Part shown: positions 33,569 to 41,976 of the stretch, one piece after another
Layout of the letters: each line of letters opens with the position of its first letter
Numbering within the stretch: position 1 is the first letter of the stretch
Origin: Candidatus Thalassarchaeum sp.
GTDB taxonomy: Archaea > Thermoplasmatota > Poseidoniia > Poseidoniales > Thalassarchaeaceae
Direction of reading: 5' to 3'
Length of the DNA stretch: 64,000 bases
Assembly (NCBI GenBank): GCA_016777225.1
Contig: JADHRW010000005.1
Location: forward strand, 1-64,000
The notes under the pieces: model-generated
What the model was told of the DNA's origin: nothing
The model's database searches: none
Seen by the model: the letters and a program-made list of their open reading frames with translations, nothing else
Translations under genes and position numbers: made by a program

Positions 33569-34015
33569 TTGTTAGATGAAATAGATCAAAAAATAATAAG
33601 AGTTCTTGAGAAAGACGCTAGAACTTCATTAAGGAAAATCTCTGAACTTGTTGATGTGTCCCTTGGAACTGTTTCCAATAGAGTTAAGAAAATGGAAAAA
33701 AATGGAGTTATTAAAGGATATTCAGTTATTCTTAATCCTGATGAAATAGGTTGGGAATTAAATGTCGTAATTGGCTTAAGAATCCAAAAAGGTAGATTAA
33801 TTGAAATTCAAGAAAAGATTGCTCAGGATTCGAGAGTTCATGGAGTATATGATGTAACAGGAGACTTTGATTCAATGGTCATAGCTAGAGCAAAAAATAG
33901 GAAAGACTTAGATGATTTATCAAAAAATGTGCTATCAATTGATGGAGTAGAAAGATCTATCACACATCTTGTACTTAATACAGTAAAGGAGAAACCAGCA
34001 TCATTACCAAATTAA
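33569..34015 (+). CDS. Lrp/AsnC-family transcriptional regulator
   Basis: A 148-residue regulator. The N-terminal winged helix-turn-helix (about 1-60) has LDEIDQKIIRVLEKDART, then LVDVSLGTVSNRVKKMEKNG, and the C-terminal RAM/ligand-binding domain has VHGVYDVTGDFDSMVIARAK. It starts with TTG 33569, with AGGGTG eight bases upstream. Lrp-type proteins usually respond to amino acids. The target genes are not evident. Confidence 0.92.
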   Translation: MLDEIDQKIIRVLEKDARTSLRKISELVDVSLGTVSNRVKKMEKNGVIKGYSVILNPDEIGWELNVVIGLRIQKGRLIEIQEKIAQDSRVHGVYDVTGDFDSMVIARAKNRKDLDDLSKNVLSIDGVERSITHLVLNTVKEKPASLPN

Positions 34016-34019
34016 GAAA

Positions 34020-34490
34020 TCATAATTCAGATATTATTTGGTTGAAAATCTCTGAGTATGGGCTAATTGATTCTACTGTACGACATTCTGATTTGAGTTG
34101 CTTGGATAATACCGACCTTAATCTCTCATCTATTCTTATATCCATTGATTCTAAACGTTCTTTGAATGAATTTTGGAGACTATCTCCAGTTCGATCCCAA
34201 TCCATTAGTAAAATTATTTTAGGCAGGCCATCGAGTGCTAAATCAGAACCATATTTTTCATATAAATATGCTATCATTCGAGAGCGATCCCAGCCTCTAT
34301 TAATTGTTTCTATAATTCCAGAAAAGCCAATTCTTCTAAGACATTTTACATCTTTAATCCCTTCTACTAATAATGGACAATTATAGCCGCCATGGCTTAT
34401 ATTACGATTCCTAATAATTGATTCTTGAATAGATTTCGCGGCTATAATAAATCTCTCTTCATGAGTATTTGGGAACTCTTTTGTAGGCAT
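34020..34490 (-). CDS. Toprim-domain protein
   Basis: A 156-residue protein. The Toprim core has the Glu motif CPLLVEGIKDVKCLRRIGF and the acidic motif IILLMDWDRTGDSL, which are the metal-binding residues of primases, topoisomerases and M5-type RNases. The small size matches a group of stand-alone archaeal Toprim proteins of unknown role, related to the 5S rRNA maturation nuclease. It begins two bases after the DUF167 gene, so they are cotranscribed. Confidence 0.82.
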   Translation of the reverse strand: MPTKEFPNTHEERFIIAAKSIQESIIRNRNISHGGYNCPLLVEGIKDVKCLRRIGFSGIIETINRGWDRSRMIAYLYEKYGSDLALDGLPKIILLMDWDRTGDSLQNSFKERLESMDIRIDERLRSVLSKQLKSECRTVESISPYSEIFNQIISEL

Positions 34491-34492
34491 TT

Positions 34493-34792
34493 TTATTCAC
34501 CAAGCAGAGATAAAATCTGTTCATATTTAATATTTTTAATTCGAACGGTTTTTCGGCGACTCTTATGTCCATTTTCTAAAGACACATTTTTTTTATTTAT
34601 TGATGCCCAACTAGAGATTAATTCTAATAATTCGGAATTTGCTCTACCTGAAATTGGAGGAGACGTAACTGATACTTTCAGCCGACCTCTCCATTGCCCA
34701 ACTCCTAATATTCTTTTTTGGCTAGAATTTGACAGTATTACAAGGAATATTATTACATCGTCACCAGAGTCCACTAACCATCTCTGTGACAT
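34493..34792 (-). CDS. DUF167/YggU-family protein
   Basis: A 99-residue member of a small widespread family of unknown function. The typical core is seen: beta strands, then TSPPISGRANSELLELISSW, then NVSLENGHKSRRKTVRI, which corresponds to the conserved GxKSRxKxxxI segment. It is the first gene of a pair with the Toprim protein. Confidence 0.82.
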   Translation of the reverse strand: MSQRWLVDSGDDVIIFLVILSNSSQKRILGVGQWRGRLKVSVTSPPISGRANSELLELISSWASINKKNVSLENGHKSRRKTVRIKNIKYEQILSLLGE

Positions 34793-34915
34793 TTCAATAT
34801 AGCCCCGTTAATGATGGTTTAGAAATTATTCTAATAGTTGTCTCTGAGCAGTTAGTAAGGTACACTATCCGCGACACTTATGAGTAGGTTTCACTCCCGA
34901 TGAAACGAGATTAGC

Positions 34916-35671
34916 ATGGCTGTGACATCACCTCTCTTCAACGTACTTTGGGACGAGTATATTCTTTGGTCTTTGTTAGTAGGTGTTTTTACCTTCGGAT
35001 GGTTATATCACCACTCTTTTGCATATCGTTCTACAGATGGCGAAAATGTGCCAAATGTAGATGAATTAAAGGTTGGTGTTTTTCCAAAACATAATGACGA
35101 CTTGAAATTAGAAGTTGCCTGGACTGTTGCCCCATTTCTTCTTATTATTTACTTAACATATATTTCATGGGCTCCGTTAGATCATGTATGGGCCGCTGCA
35201 GGGTCGGACGCAAGAGGAGATGAATGCTTACTAGGCGAATCATCCAACAATATATTCTATGCCGATACAGGATTCGTTGATTCTGAGTGTTATCATGTTA
35301 TTGAAATAACAGGTCAACAATGGTTCTGGTCATTTGACTGTGACCCTAATTTAGATGACGAATATAGTACAAGAAACTTCAGTTTGGGTGCAGATTTATG
35401 TGCTGTTTCTAGTCAAATGATTGAAGGTTATGGGATGCAACCTGTAATTAATTTGAAAGCCGGGGAAACATATCTACTTGTCATGGAATCTGAAGATGTA
35501 ACTCATGCACCCTGGTTCTTACAATTAAGTACAAAAGAAGATGTTCTTCAAGGACAGAAAACCACAATGTGGCTTCCTATGACAGATGTGGGGGATTCAT
35601 TGATTCTTTGTACAGAATATTGTGGAGATTCTCATTCGCTTATGGCAGCAGTAGTATCAGTGCATAGTTAG
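34916..35671 (+). CDS. coxB: cytochrome c oxidase subunit II
   Basis: The electron-entry subunit of a haem-copper oxidase, 251 residues. Two transmembrane helices (about 14-35 and 70-92) are followed by an exterior cupredoxin domain. The binuclear CuA ligands are visible: His in DVTHAPWFLQL, then CTEYCGDSHSLM with both Cys, His and Met. QQWFWSFD is the conserved aromatic segment. An insert between TM2 and the cupredoxin core adds two Cys (DECLLG; DSECYH), with further Cys at DCDPN and ADLC, probably disulfides. It is the first gene of coxB-coxA-coxC-IV. Confidence 0.95.
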   Translation: MAVTSPLFNVLWDEYILWSLLVGVFTFGWLYHHSFAYRSTDGENVPNVDELKVGVFPKHNDDLKLEVAWTVAPFLLIIYLTYISWAPLDHVWAAAGSDARGDECLLGESSNNIFYADTGFVDSECYHVIEITGQQWFWSFDCDPNLDDEYSTRNFSLGADLCAVSSQMIEGYGMQPVINLKAGETYLLVMESEDVTHAPWFLQLSTKEDVLQGQKTTMWLPMTDVGDSLILCTEYCGDSHSLMAAVVSVHS

Positions 35672-35685
35672 TTGGGGGAATAGAT

Positions 35686-38061
35686 ATGAACAGGGAAAAA
35701 ATAATATCCAGAACTCTAGTAATTTTCACAGTATTGCTTTTGGGAATGGTTGCAGTTCCATCTGCTACATCATTACCAACAGGTGTGGCTGGAGTCAAAG
35801 ATTCGGGATGTAATTGCCACGGAGCAGTAGTGAGTGATTCAGTTATTCCAACATTAGAGGGATTGCCTGAAACATATAATTATTCAGAAATCTACACATT
35901 AAATATAGCTTTCACAGGAGGGCCTGCTGATCCTGCAAATATTAATCAGGGCGGATTTAATCTATGGGTAAGTGATGGAACGATTACGCCTAGTGATGCA
36001 TCTGTTCAATCATGGAATCCGAATGAAGTATCTCACACCGATGCTGGAAACGATCAAACGTCTTGGACTGTCGAATGGACAGCTCCTGCTAATGACAGAA
36101 ATGTACAATTCATTCTACATACTAACTCTGTCAATGGAAATGCAGGTAGTGCAGAAGGTGGAACAATTGGAGACGAGTGGAATCGACTCAGCATTCAGAT
36201 TTCTTCTCCTGTTGTGATATTGGAACAAGCCAATCCATATACAGTATTGACAACGCTAATTGTGGTTAGCTTTGTATTATTATTGACAGTATTAACATTC
36301 ATCTTCTATCAGAATAATCCTGAATCTTTTGATTGGGAACACTTTGCGCCATGGGTTGCTGGATGGTTGACTACAACTGATCATAAGAGAGTCGGTACAC
36401 TGTACTTCTTAGCTGGATTCTTTTTCCTTGGAATTGGAGGAATAATGGCTATATTGATTAGAATTCAATTAATGGTACCTGGAAATGATTTCCTAACTCA
36501 AGACCAATATAACCAATTTTTCACACTCCACGGAACCACAATGATATTTTTAGCCGCTATGCCCCTAATTAATGGTGCAGCCAATTGGATGGTCCCCCTA
36601 CAGATAGGGGCTCCTGACCTTGCCCTACCGAGGTTAAACGCAATGAGTTTCTGGCTACAACCAGTCGGTGCCGTCTTAATTTTCACAGGAGTATTTTCGG
36701 GAACTGGAGCAGATACTGGTTGGACCGGGTACGCGCCCTATATTGTGAGTGAGACGGCGCATGTAGGAACTACAATGTGGGTTGCTGGACAAATACTACT
36801 CGTAGCATCATCGACTTTAACCGGAATAAATTTCTTGACAACTATTGCAGTCATGAGAGCCCCAGGCATGGGTTGGATGCAAATGCCGCTATTTACGTGG
36901 TCAATTCTTGTAGCTAACCTAATGCTATTCCTATCAATACCTGCATTTGGTGTAGGGCTGATTCAAGTATATCTCGATAGAGTAATTGGGACGGCTTTCT
37001 ACGATGCTGCATCCGGAGGAGATCCGTTACTCTGGAGCCATTTATTTTGGTACTTTGGTCATCCAGAAGTTTACGTTGTGATTGTACCTGCTTTCGGAAT
37101 TATATCAGAAGTAATCGCAACTAGTGCTAGACGTTCAGTATTTGGATATCGTTCAATGGTCTACGCCATGGCAGGGATAGGAGTTGTGTCATTTATTGTG
37201 TATGGACACCATATGTTCACGTCCGGCATGGACCCTACGCTAAGATTCGTTACGATGCTAACTACTATGCTTGTTGCCGTACCTACGGGGATTAAGATAT
37301 TCAATTGGTTAATGACAATGAATGGAGGAAGTTTAGTATATCGCACTCATACACTATGGGCTCTAGGATTCTTAGTAACATTCACATTGGGTGGAATTTC
37401 AGGTATGTTCTTCCCAAGTATGGCCATGGATCTACATTTCCACGAATCATACTTCGTAGTTGCTCACTTCCATTATGTATTAGTTGGAGGTACTGTTTTC
37501 GGACTATTCTGTGGAGTTTACTATTGGTTCCCTAAGATGAGTGGAAAGATGTTAAATGAGAAATTAGGAGTTCTACATTTCCTGACTGCATTCGTAACAT
37601 ATAATGGGATATTTTGGCCTATGCACAGATTAGGCGTATGGGGAATGGCGCGTCGTCATCATACCTACTTCATTTCAGTAGATGAAGTAAGAGGAGTCGA
37701 TGGGGAAATAATCACTGAAGCAGTTCTTGGAGCATTACCTCCTGAAGCTGCTGGATGGAATATGTTCATCACAGTCAATGCAATATTATTCTTCTTCAGT
37801 AACTTTATTCTAATTGCCAATGTAGTCATCTCATTAGTAAGAGGAGAAAAAGCACCTGCAGATCCATGGGGTGGATGGTCTTTCGAGTGGCTAACAGATT
37901 CCCCGCCACCTACACCATCATTCGGACGATTTGAAAATGGAGAGTGGCATGATTTACCCACACTTGCAGATGCCAATGAGCATGTAGCACATGAGCCAAG
38001 TAGACTTGGGATCTGGTTTAGTAAACTCATGGTAGCAGATAAAGAGGAGGTGGAAAATTGA
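35686..38061 (+). CDS. coxA: cytochrome c oxidase subunit I with N-terminal exterior domain
   Basis: The catalytic oxygen-reducing, proton-pumping subunit, 791 residues against about 520-560 for ordinary subunit I. The oxidase core starts near residue 226 (TTTDHKRVGTLYF). It has the low-spin haem His (FTLHGTTMIF), CuB ligands and cross-linked Tyr (YFGHPEVYVV), the HH pair (YGHHMFTSG) and the haem a3/low-spin HFHYVLVGG. GHPEVY indicates an A1-type D-channel Glu. The first about 185 residues form a signal peptide and a beta-rich exterior domain with SGCNCHGAVV, then an extra transmembrane helix. The domain resembles the secreted anchor-V/reelin-like domain. The CxCH is not a standard haem c CxxCH site. 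Confidence 0.95.
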   Translation: MNREKIISRTLVIFTVLLLGMVAVPSATSLPTGVAGVKDSGCNCHGAVVSDSVIPTLEGLPETYNYSEIYTLNIAFTGGPADPANINQGGFNLWVSDGTITPSDASVQSWNPNEVSHTDAGNDQTSWTVEWTAPANDRNVQFILHTNSVNGNAGSAEGGTIGDEWNRLSIQISSPVVILEQANPYTVLTTLIVVSFVLLLTVLTFIFYQNNPESFDWEHFAPWVAGWLTTTDHKRVGTLYFLAGFFFLGIGGIMAILIRIQLMVPGNDFLTQDQYNQFFTLHGTTMIFLAAMPLINGAANWMVPLQIGAPDLALPRLNAMSFWLQPVGAVLIFTGVFSGTGADTGWTGYAPYIVSETAHVGTTMWVAGQILLVASSTLTGINFLTTIAVMRAPGMGWMQMPLFTWSILVANLMLFLSIPAFGVGLIQVYLDRVIGTAFYDAASGGDPLLWSHLFWYFGHPEVYVVIVPAFGIISEVIATSARRSVFGYRSMVYAMAGIGVVSFIVYGHHMFTSGMDPTLRFVTMLTTMLVAVPTGIKIFNWLMTMNGGSLVYRTHTLWALGFLVTFTLGGISGMFFPSMAMDLHFHESYFVVAHFHYVLVGGTVFGLFCGVYYWFPKMSGKMLNEKLGVLHFLTAFVTYNGIFWPMHRLGVWGMARRHHTYFISVDEVRGVDGEIITEAVLGALPPEAAGWNMFITVNAILFFFSNFILIANVVISLVRGEKAPADPWGGWSFEWLTDSPPPTPSFGRFENGEWHDLPTLADANEHVAHEPSRLGIWFSKLMVADKEEVEN

Positions 38062-39122
38062 GCGATCATGATGAACATCATCACCCAAGTGCATGGGGAC
38101 CACACGATTGGACACACGGTGCTCCGCATAATTCGTGGTCACCTTTGATAATGAGTATGGGATTTGGAATATTCTTGTTTATGCTAGCTGAGGCATTTAC
38201 GAACGGTGTGTTTAATGCAGGCTATGTCCCACTGGTTTTTGTTGGGCTTTTCGTTTCATTAGTAGGATTAATAATTTGGTGGAGACAAGACATGTCTTTC
38301 GATGGCACCTATGAACCAATGGCAACAGGTGCACCCTTCAAGAATATACAAATCCGTAAAGTGGCGATTTGGGTTTTCCTAATGTCAGAGATGATGGTTT
38401 TTACATCACTATTTAGTACATATATTAGATACCGAACTGGTATTGAAAACTGTCAAACTGTATTTGAGAGAGGCGATTGGATGCAACAAGGATATACCTT
38501 AGAAACTGGAGAAGCGCTAATCTGTTTTGAACCAGCAAGTCACCTAATAGCATCAAGTATGTGGCATATTGCTCCAGGAGCAATCAATACATTCGCTCTA
38601 ATTATCTCATCATTCACAATTGTTCAAGCTCTAAGATGGGCTAAGAAACCATTCGGCACCATAGATGAAGAAGTTCGTAGAAAGAGAGTGTTTAGATATC
38701 TTGGAAGCACATGGATTTTAGCAATAATTTTCCTTATACTGAAGATGACTGAATGGTTTATTGGTTTCTATGTACCTGAAATCGAGATACTGGGAATACA
38801 CGAACACCACATTCATTCTCTATATGCAGAAGGTTATTTGATTAATGCAGATCATTATCATCATCACGATTGGGTTGATGAAGCCACAGGAGCAACTATG
38901 CTTGCAGACATCAGTGTCAGTGCGAGTACGTTTTATGTTACAACTGGAACTCATGGGGTGCATGTTGCTGGTGGAATAATTGGATTGACATACATGACAT
39001 TCAAGGCATGGACAGGAGGATATACTCCAAAAAATGCAGTGTCTATCGAATATTTCGGTTTATATTGGCATTTCGTCGATCTCGTTTGGGTACTAGTATT
39101 CCCATTCTTCTATCTATATTAA
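38058..39122 (+). CDS. coxC: cytochrome c oxidase subunit III
   Basis: A 354-residue integral membrane subunit of the oxidase. It begins with TTG overlapping the coxA stop by four bases, which implies translational coupling. A His-rich cytosolic N-terminus (SDHDEHHHPSAWGPHDW) precedes about seven helices. Family motifs include FLMSEMMVFTSLFSTY, TFYVTTGTHGVHVAGG and the final YFGLYWHFVDLVWVLVF. An extra loop between helices contains His-rich stretches (HEHHIHSLY; DHYHHHDW), which could hold metal but is not conserved in the family as I know it. Confidence 0.95.
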   Translation: MSDHDEHHHPSAWGPHDWTHGAPHNSWSPLIMSMGFGIFLFMLAEAFTNGVFNAGYVPLVFVGLFVSLVGLIIWWRQDMSFDGTYEPMATGAPFKNIQIRKVAIWVFLMSEMMVFTSLFSTYIRYRTGIENCQTVFERGDWMQQGYTLETGEALICFEPASHLIASSMWHIAPGAINTFALIISSFTIVQALRWAKKPFGTIDEEVRRKRVFRYLGSTWILAIIFLILKMTEWFIGFYVPEIEILGIHEHHIHSLYAEGYLINADHYHHHDWVDEATGATMLADISVSASTFYVTTGTHGVHVAGGIIGLTYMTFKAWTGGYTPKNAVSIEYFGLYWHFVDLVWVLVFPFFYLY

Positions 39123-39132
39123 GGTGAAAAAA

Positions 39133-39492
39133 ATGGCACATTACAAAATTTTGGGAAAAGACCCTTACTGGATGAATTTCTATGGATTAATGATTTTGAC
39201 TTTAATCGAAGTAGCAGCAGTGGGTATGGATTTAACTGAGACTGCTGCAAATATTGGTTATACTGAGAAAGAATTAACTCTGTTTATTCTAGTTGCTATC
39301 GGTTTACCTAAATTCATTATGATTGCAGCAATTTTTATGCATTTATGGGGGGATGAAGATTCAAAAATATTAACACTTACAGCACTGTTTCCATCATTTT
39401 TCATCATAGTTATGATACTATTCATCGGATTAACACATCCTGAAGCTACTACTGGATTACCAGAGTGGTGCAGACCTGGATTCTACACTTGA
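39133..39492 (+). CDS. coxD: cytochrome c oxidase subunit IV (prokaryotic, caa3-type)
   Basis: A 119-residue protein with three transmembrane helices: LMILTLIEVAAVG, LFILVAIGLPKFIMIAAIFMHL and LFPSFFIIVMILFIGL. It matches the small subunit IV of bacterial and archaeal caa3-type oxidases. AAGGTGA (39121-39127) is a Shine-Dalgarno for ATG 39133; GTG 39124 overlaps it and is less likely. It is the last gene of the oxidase operon. Confidence 0.85.
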   Translation: MAHYKILGKDPYWMNFYGLMILTLIEVAAVGMDLTETAANIGYTEKELTLFILVAIGLPKFIMIAAIFMHLWGDEDSKILTLTALFPSFFIIVMILFIGLTHPEATTGLPEWCRPGFYT

Positions 39493-39535
39493 AAATTGTA
39501 AAGTTCATGTCTGATGAGTGATTCGATAGAGCGCG

Positions 39536-39621
39536 GCCGAGATCGCATAGCCCGGTATTGCGGTGGATTTGAAATCCACTGTCCATTGGACTCGGGGGTT
39601 CAAATCCCTCTCTCGGCGCCA
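39536..39621 (+). tRNA. tRNA-Ser (anticodon TGA)
   Basis: A class II tRNA. The acceptor stem GCCGAGA pairs with TCTCGGC (39611-39617), with discriminator G and encoded CCA (39619-39621). The D arm holds TAGCCCGG, the anticodon stem-loop is GTGGA TTTGAAA TCCAC, giving anticodon TGA (UCA codon), followed by a long variable arm (CTGTCCATTGGACT) and a T arm GGGGG TTCAAAT CCCTC. No intron is seen. Confidence 0.95.
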
Positions 39622-39624
39622 CTA

Positions 39625-40671
39625 TTACTCATTAGGAATTGAAGATGCTCCACGGACTATTAACTGATCCTCATGATATTTCATTGAAACAGGCGTGGTT
39701 AGAACAGCTTCGCCGTCAACATTAACAAACATTATTGGATTATGACTTTCGTTAGACGGGTTACCATCTTCATCTACTGCCCTTACTTCTAGAGATTTTG
39801 AAGGTTGCATACTAATTTTACCCCACTTCCCTATATGAGTTCCTTTTTCCAATGGACCCATTATTAGGAGCATCTGTAATTTAGAAAGACCGAACGCTAG
39901 TATTAGTGAACCATGATTCTGAATTGGAGATGCCCCTGGTGTTACCTTGAATCCACCGCCAAATGTCTGGCATTGAGAAAGACAAAATAAACCTGAAAAT
40001 TCTATTATACGCCCAGGTTCATCATCGACTTTTATCCAACCTCGTTGTTTCTTCCATCCAATTATCGCTCTTATCCCTAAGAAAGTATACTTCATCTGAC
40101 CTCTTATCCATTTGAATTTCCCCTCATTCTTCATACGATTAACTGCAGAAGTAACTCCACTATCAATTTCTAAAAAGCTCCATCGAACCATATTTCCAGC
40201 AATATCTGGGTTACCATTTACAGGGTGATGTTGAGGATCTGGAATATTCTCGTCACCAGGAGCAGGGGGGCCTTCAACTCTGACGGCACCGACTATTCTA
40301 TCAGTACCATTAGATAGAATATCTACAGCACCTTGCATATCTGGAAACTTTTTTCCTCTAGGGATAGGAATTCCATGAGCTCTAGCATAATCATTACCGC
40401 TACCTATTGGTAAAATACCTAATTTCATTTTTGAGCCTCTAAGACCTGATGCGACTTCATGTACAGTTCCATCGCCTCCAACTGCTACTACTAACTCATA
40501 ATCATCGTTTGATAGACTATGAGCTATCTCAGTTGCATGACCTGAGAACTCAGTGTAGTGTAAGTCTATTTCAAAACCTGCTGCCTTCAAAGCAGGTTCA
40601 AATGAATCCCATTGTTTCACAGATAATCCATCACGGGCTTTAGGGTTGAGGATACACGCAATACGTGTCAT
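39625..40671 (-). CDS. diacylglycerol kinase/YegS-family lipid kinase
   Basis: A 348-residue DAGK-catalytic-domain protein. It starts MTRIACILNPKARDG and carries the ATP-binding VVAVGGDGTVHEVASGL and LPIGSGNDYARAHGIPI, followed by the C-terminal beta domain with FNPxxx-like GLFCLSQCQTFGGGF and the late GEAVLTTP. Family members phosphorylate diacylglycerol, sphingosine or phosphatidylglycerol; in an archaeon the acceptor may be an ether lipid. The frame opens at 40710, but ATG 40671 begins the conserved first strand. The stop codon is three bases from tRNA-Ser. Confidence 0.85.
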   Translation of the reverse strand: MTRIACILNPKARDGLSVKQWDSFEPALKAAGFEIDLHYTEFSGHATEIAHSLSNDDYELVVAVGGDGTVHEVASGLRGSKMKLGILPIGSGNDYARAHGIPIPRGKKFPDMQGAVDILSNGTDRIVGAVRVEGPPAPGDENIPDPQHHPVNGNPDIAGNMVRWSFLEIDSGVTSAVNRMKNEGKFKWIRGQMKYTFLGIRAIIGWKKQRGWIKVDDEPGRIIEFSGLFCLSQCQTFGGGFKVTPGASPIQNHGSLILAFGLSKLQMLLIMGPLEKGTHIGKWGKISMQPSKSLEVRAVDEDGNPSNESHNPIMFVNVDGEAVLTTPVSMKYHEDQLIVRGASSIPNE

Positions 40672-40759
40672 GATTACACCAGTAAGGAGTCGAGACTTGA
40701 ATGCTCGCAAAGCGAGGAATCATGAGTAAAGGATACTTCGAAGGTTTAGAGGGCATCCT

Positions 40760-41842
40760 ATGGACGATGAAGATTTCATGCGTCAAGCTATTAAATTAGC
40801 AGAAAAAGGACGATATTCAGTAAGACCAAATCCACTTGTCGGTTGCGTATTAGTGAGAGATGGAGAAATCATTGCTAAAGGATGGCACGACCATATTGGA
40901 GGACTTCATGCTGAGCAAATGGCGATTGCTGATGCTGAATCTAGAGGTGTAGAAACTCAAGGAGCTATTGCTTATGTCACCCTCGAACCATGTAATCATT
41001 TTGGAAGAACTCCTCCTTGCAGTGAAGCATTAATGTGGGCTGGAGTGAAGAAAGTAGTGATTGGTGCTACAGACCCGAACCCTACTGTTAGAGGAGGAGG
41101 TTTAGAAGCTCTGAAACGAGAAGGAATAGATGTTGAAATTGGAGTTTTAGAAAAAGAATGCAATCAACAAATGTCTGCATTCATGCATTGGTGCAAATAT
41201 AGAAGGCCGTATGTGCTTCTGAAGGCAGCTACAGATAATAATGGGAGAATAGATGGAGATCCAGAGAAGCCTGCTGTAAGATTTTCATCTAAAGAGTCGT
41301 TAGAATTAGTACATGAAATAAGAAGAGATTCTATGGCAATAGTTGTTGGAATAAATACTGTGATTAGAGATGATCCTAAGTTGACAGTAAGGGAGGGTAA
41401 AAGTTCTACCACTGATATTACACCCAAAAGAGTTGTAATTGATCCAAAAAATAGAATTCCAAATGATTGTTACTTAATGACCACTGCTGATGCTAAAACA
41501 TATCTAATTAATGCGAAGAAATATGATTCTAGTAACGATAAGGAACATGTCAATAGAATTGTTTTACCTTCTGAAAATGGGAAAATTGACATTAAGAAAA
41601 TACTGGATTACTTAGGAGATTTAGAAGTTCAAACACTGCTAGTAGAAGGAGGATTAGAAACTTGGAAATGTTTCTTAGAAGAAAAACTTGTAGATTCTGC
41701 TCATCTTTGTATATCAGAAATAGAATTGAAAGCAAAAAATAAAAATTACTTCCACAAAAGTCATCTTGAAGAGGCGGGATTGGTTTTAAAAAGTGAAATT
41801 AAATTAGGCAGTGATATCATTACTAAATGGGAAAGAAATTAA
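40760..41842 (+). CDS. ribD: bifunctional riboflavin biosynthesis protein RibD
   Basis: Deaminase and reductase steps of riboflavin synthesis in one 360-residue protein. The N-terminal cytidine-deaminase-like domain has the zinc site HAEQMAI with TLEPCNHFGRTPPC. The C-terminal reductase domain (from about residue 148) has RPYVLLKAATDNNGRI, VVGINTVIRDDPKLTVR and TLLVEGGLETW. This fusion is the bacterial arrangement. Most archaea use separate enzymes and a reversed order of reduction and deamination, so transfer from bacteria is likely. No other rib genes are in the window. Confidence 0.93.
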   Translation: MDDEDFMRQAIKLAEKGRYSVRPNPLVGCVLVRDGEIIAKGWHDHIGGLHAEQMAIADAESRGVETQGAIAYVTLEPCNHFGRTPPCSEALMWAGVKKVVIGATDPNPTVRGGGLEALKREGIDVEIGVLEKECNQQMSAFMHWCKYRRPYVLLKAATDNNGRIDGDPEKPAVRFSSKESLELVHEIRRDSMAIVVGINTVIRDDPKLTVREGKSSTTDITPKRVVIDPKNRIPNDCYLMTTADAKTYLINAKKYDSSNDKEHVNRIVLPSENGKIDIKKILDYLGDLEVQTLLVEGGLETWKCFLEEKLVDSAHLCISEIELKAKNKNYFHKSHLEEAGLVLKSEIKLGSDIITKWERN

Positions 41843-41871
41843 TCAGTGATTATATAATTCTAATTTCAATG

Positions 41872-41946
41872 TGGTGGGCCGTCCAGGATTCGAACCCGGG
41901 GCAAGGCGTCCGAAGCGCCCCATTTTATCCACTAAACTAACAGCCC
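41872..41946 (-). tRNA. tRNA-Arg (anticodon TCG)
   Basis: On the minus strand the acceptor GGGCTGT pairs with ACGGCCC (one G-U pair), with discriminator A and encoded CCA (41872-41874). The anticodon stem-loop is GGGCG CTTCGGA CGCCT, giving anticodon TCG. The T arm has GGGTTCGAATCC and the D arm TAGTTTAGTGGATAAAA. It has a standard short variable loop and no intron. It lies between ribD and the Trm11-like gene. Confidence 0.95.
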
Positions 41947-41976
41947 AGTAATTGAACGTGCAAGGGTAATCTGATT

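Noticed and set aside
35686..35830. Haem c attachment site in the CoxA extension
   Set aside because: The motif is CNCH, one residue short of CxxCH, and there is no second site.
39536..39621. tRNA-Ser next to lipid kinase as an integration site
   Set aside because: No direct repeat of the tRNA 3' end and no integrase or phage genes nearby; xerA is 10 kb away and looks chromosomal.
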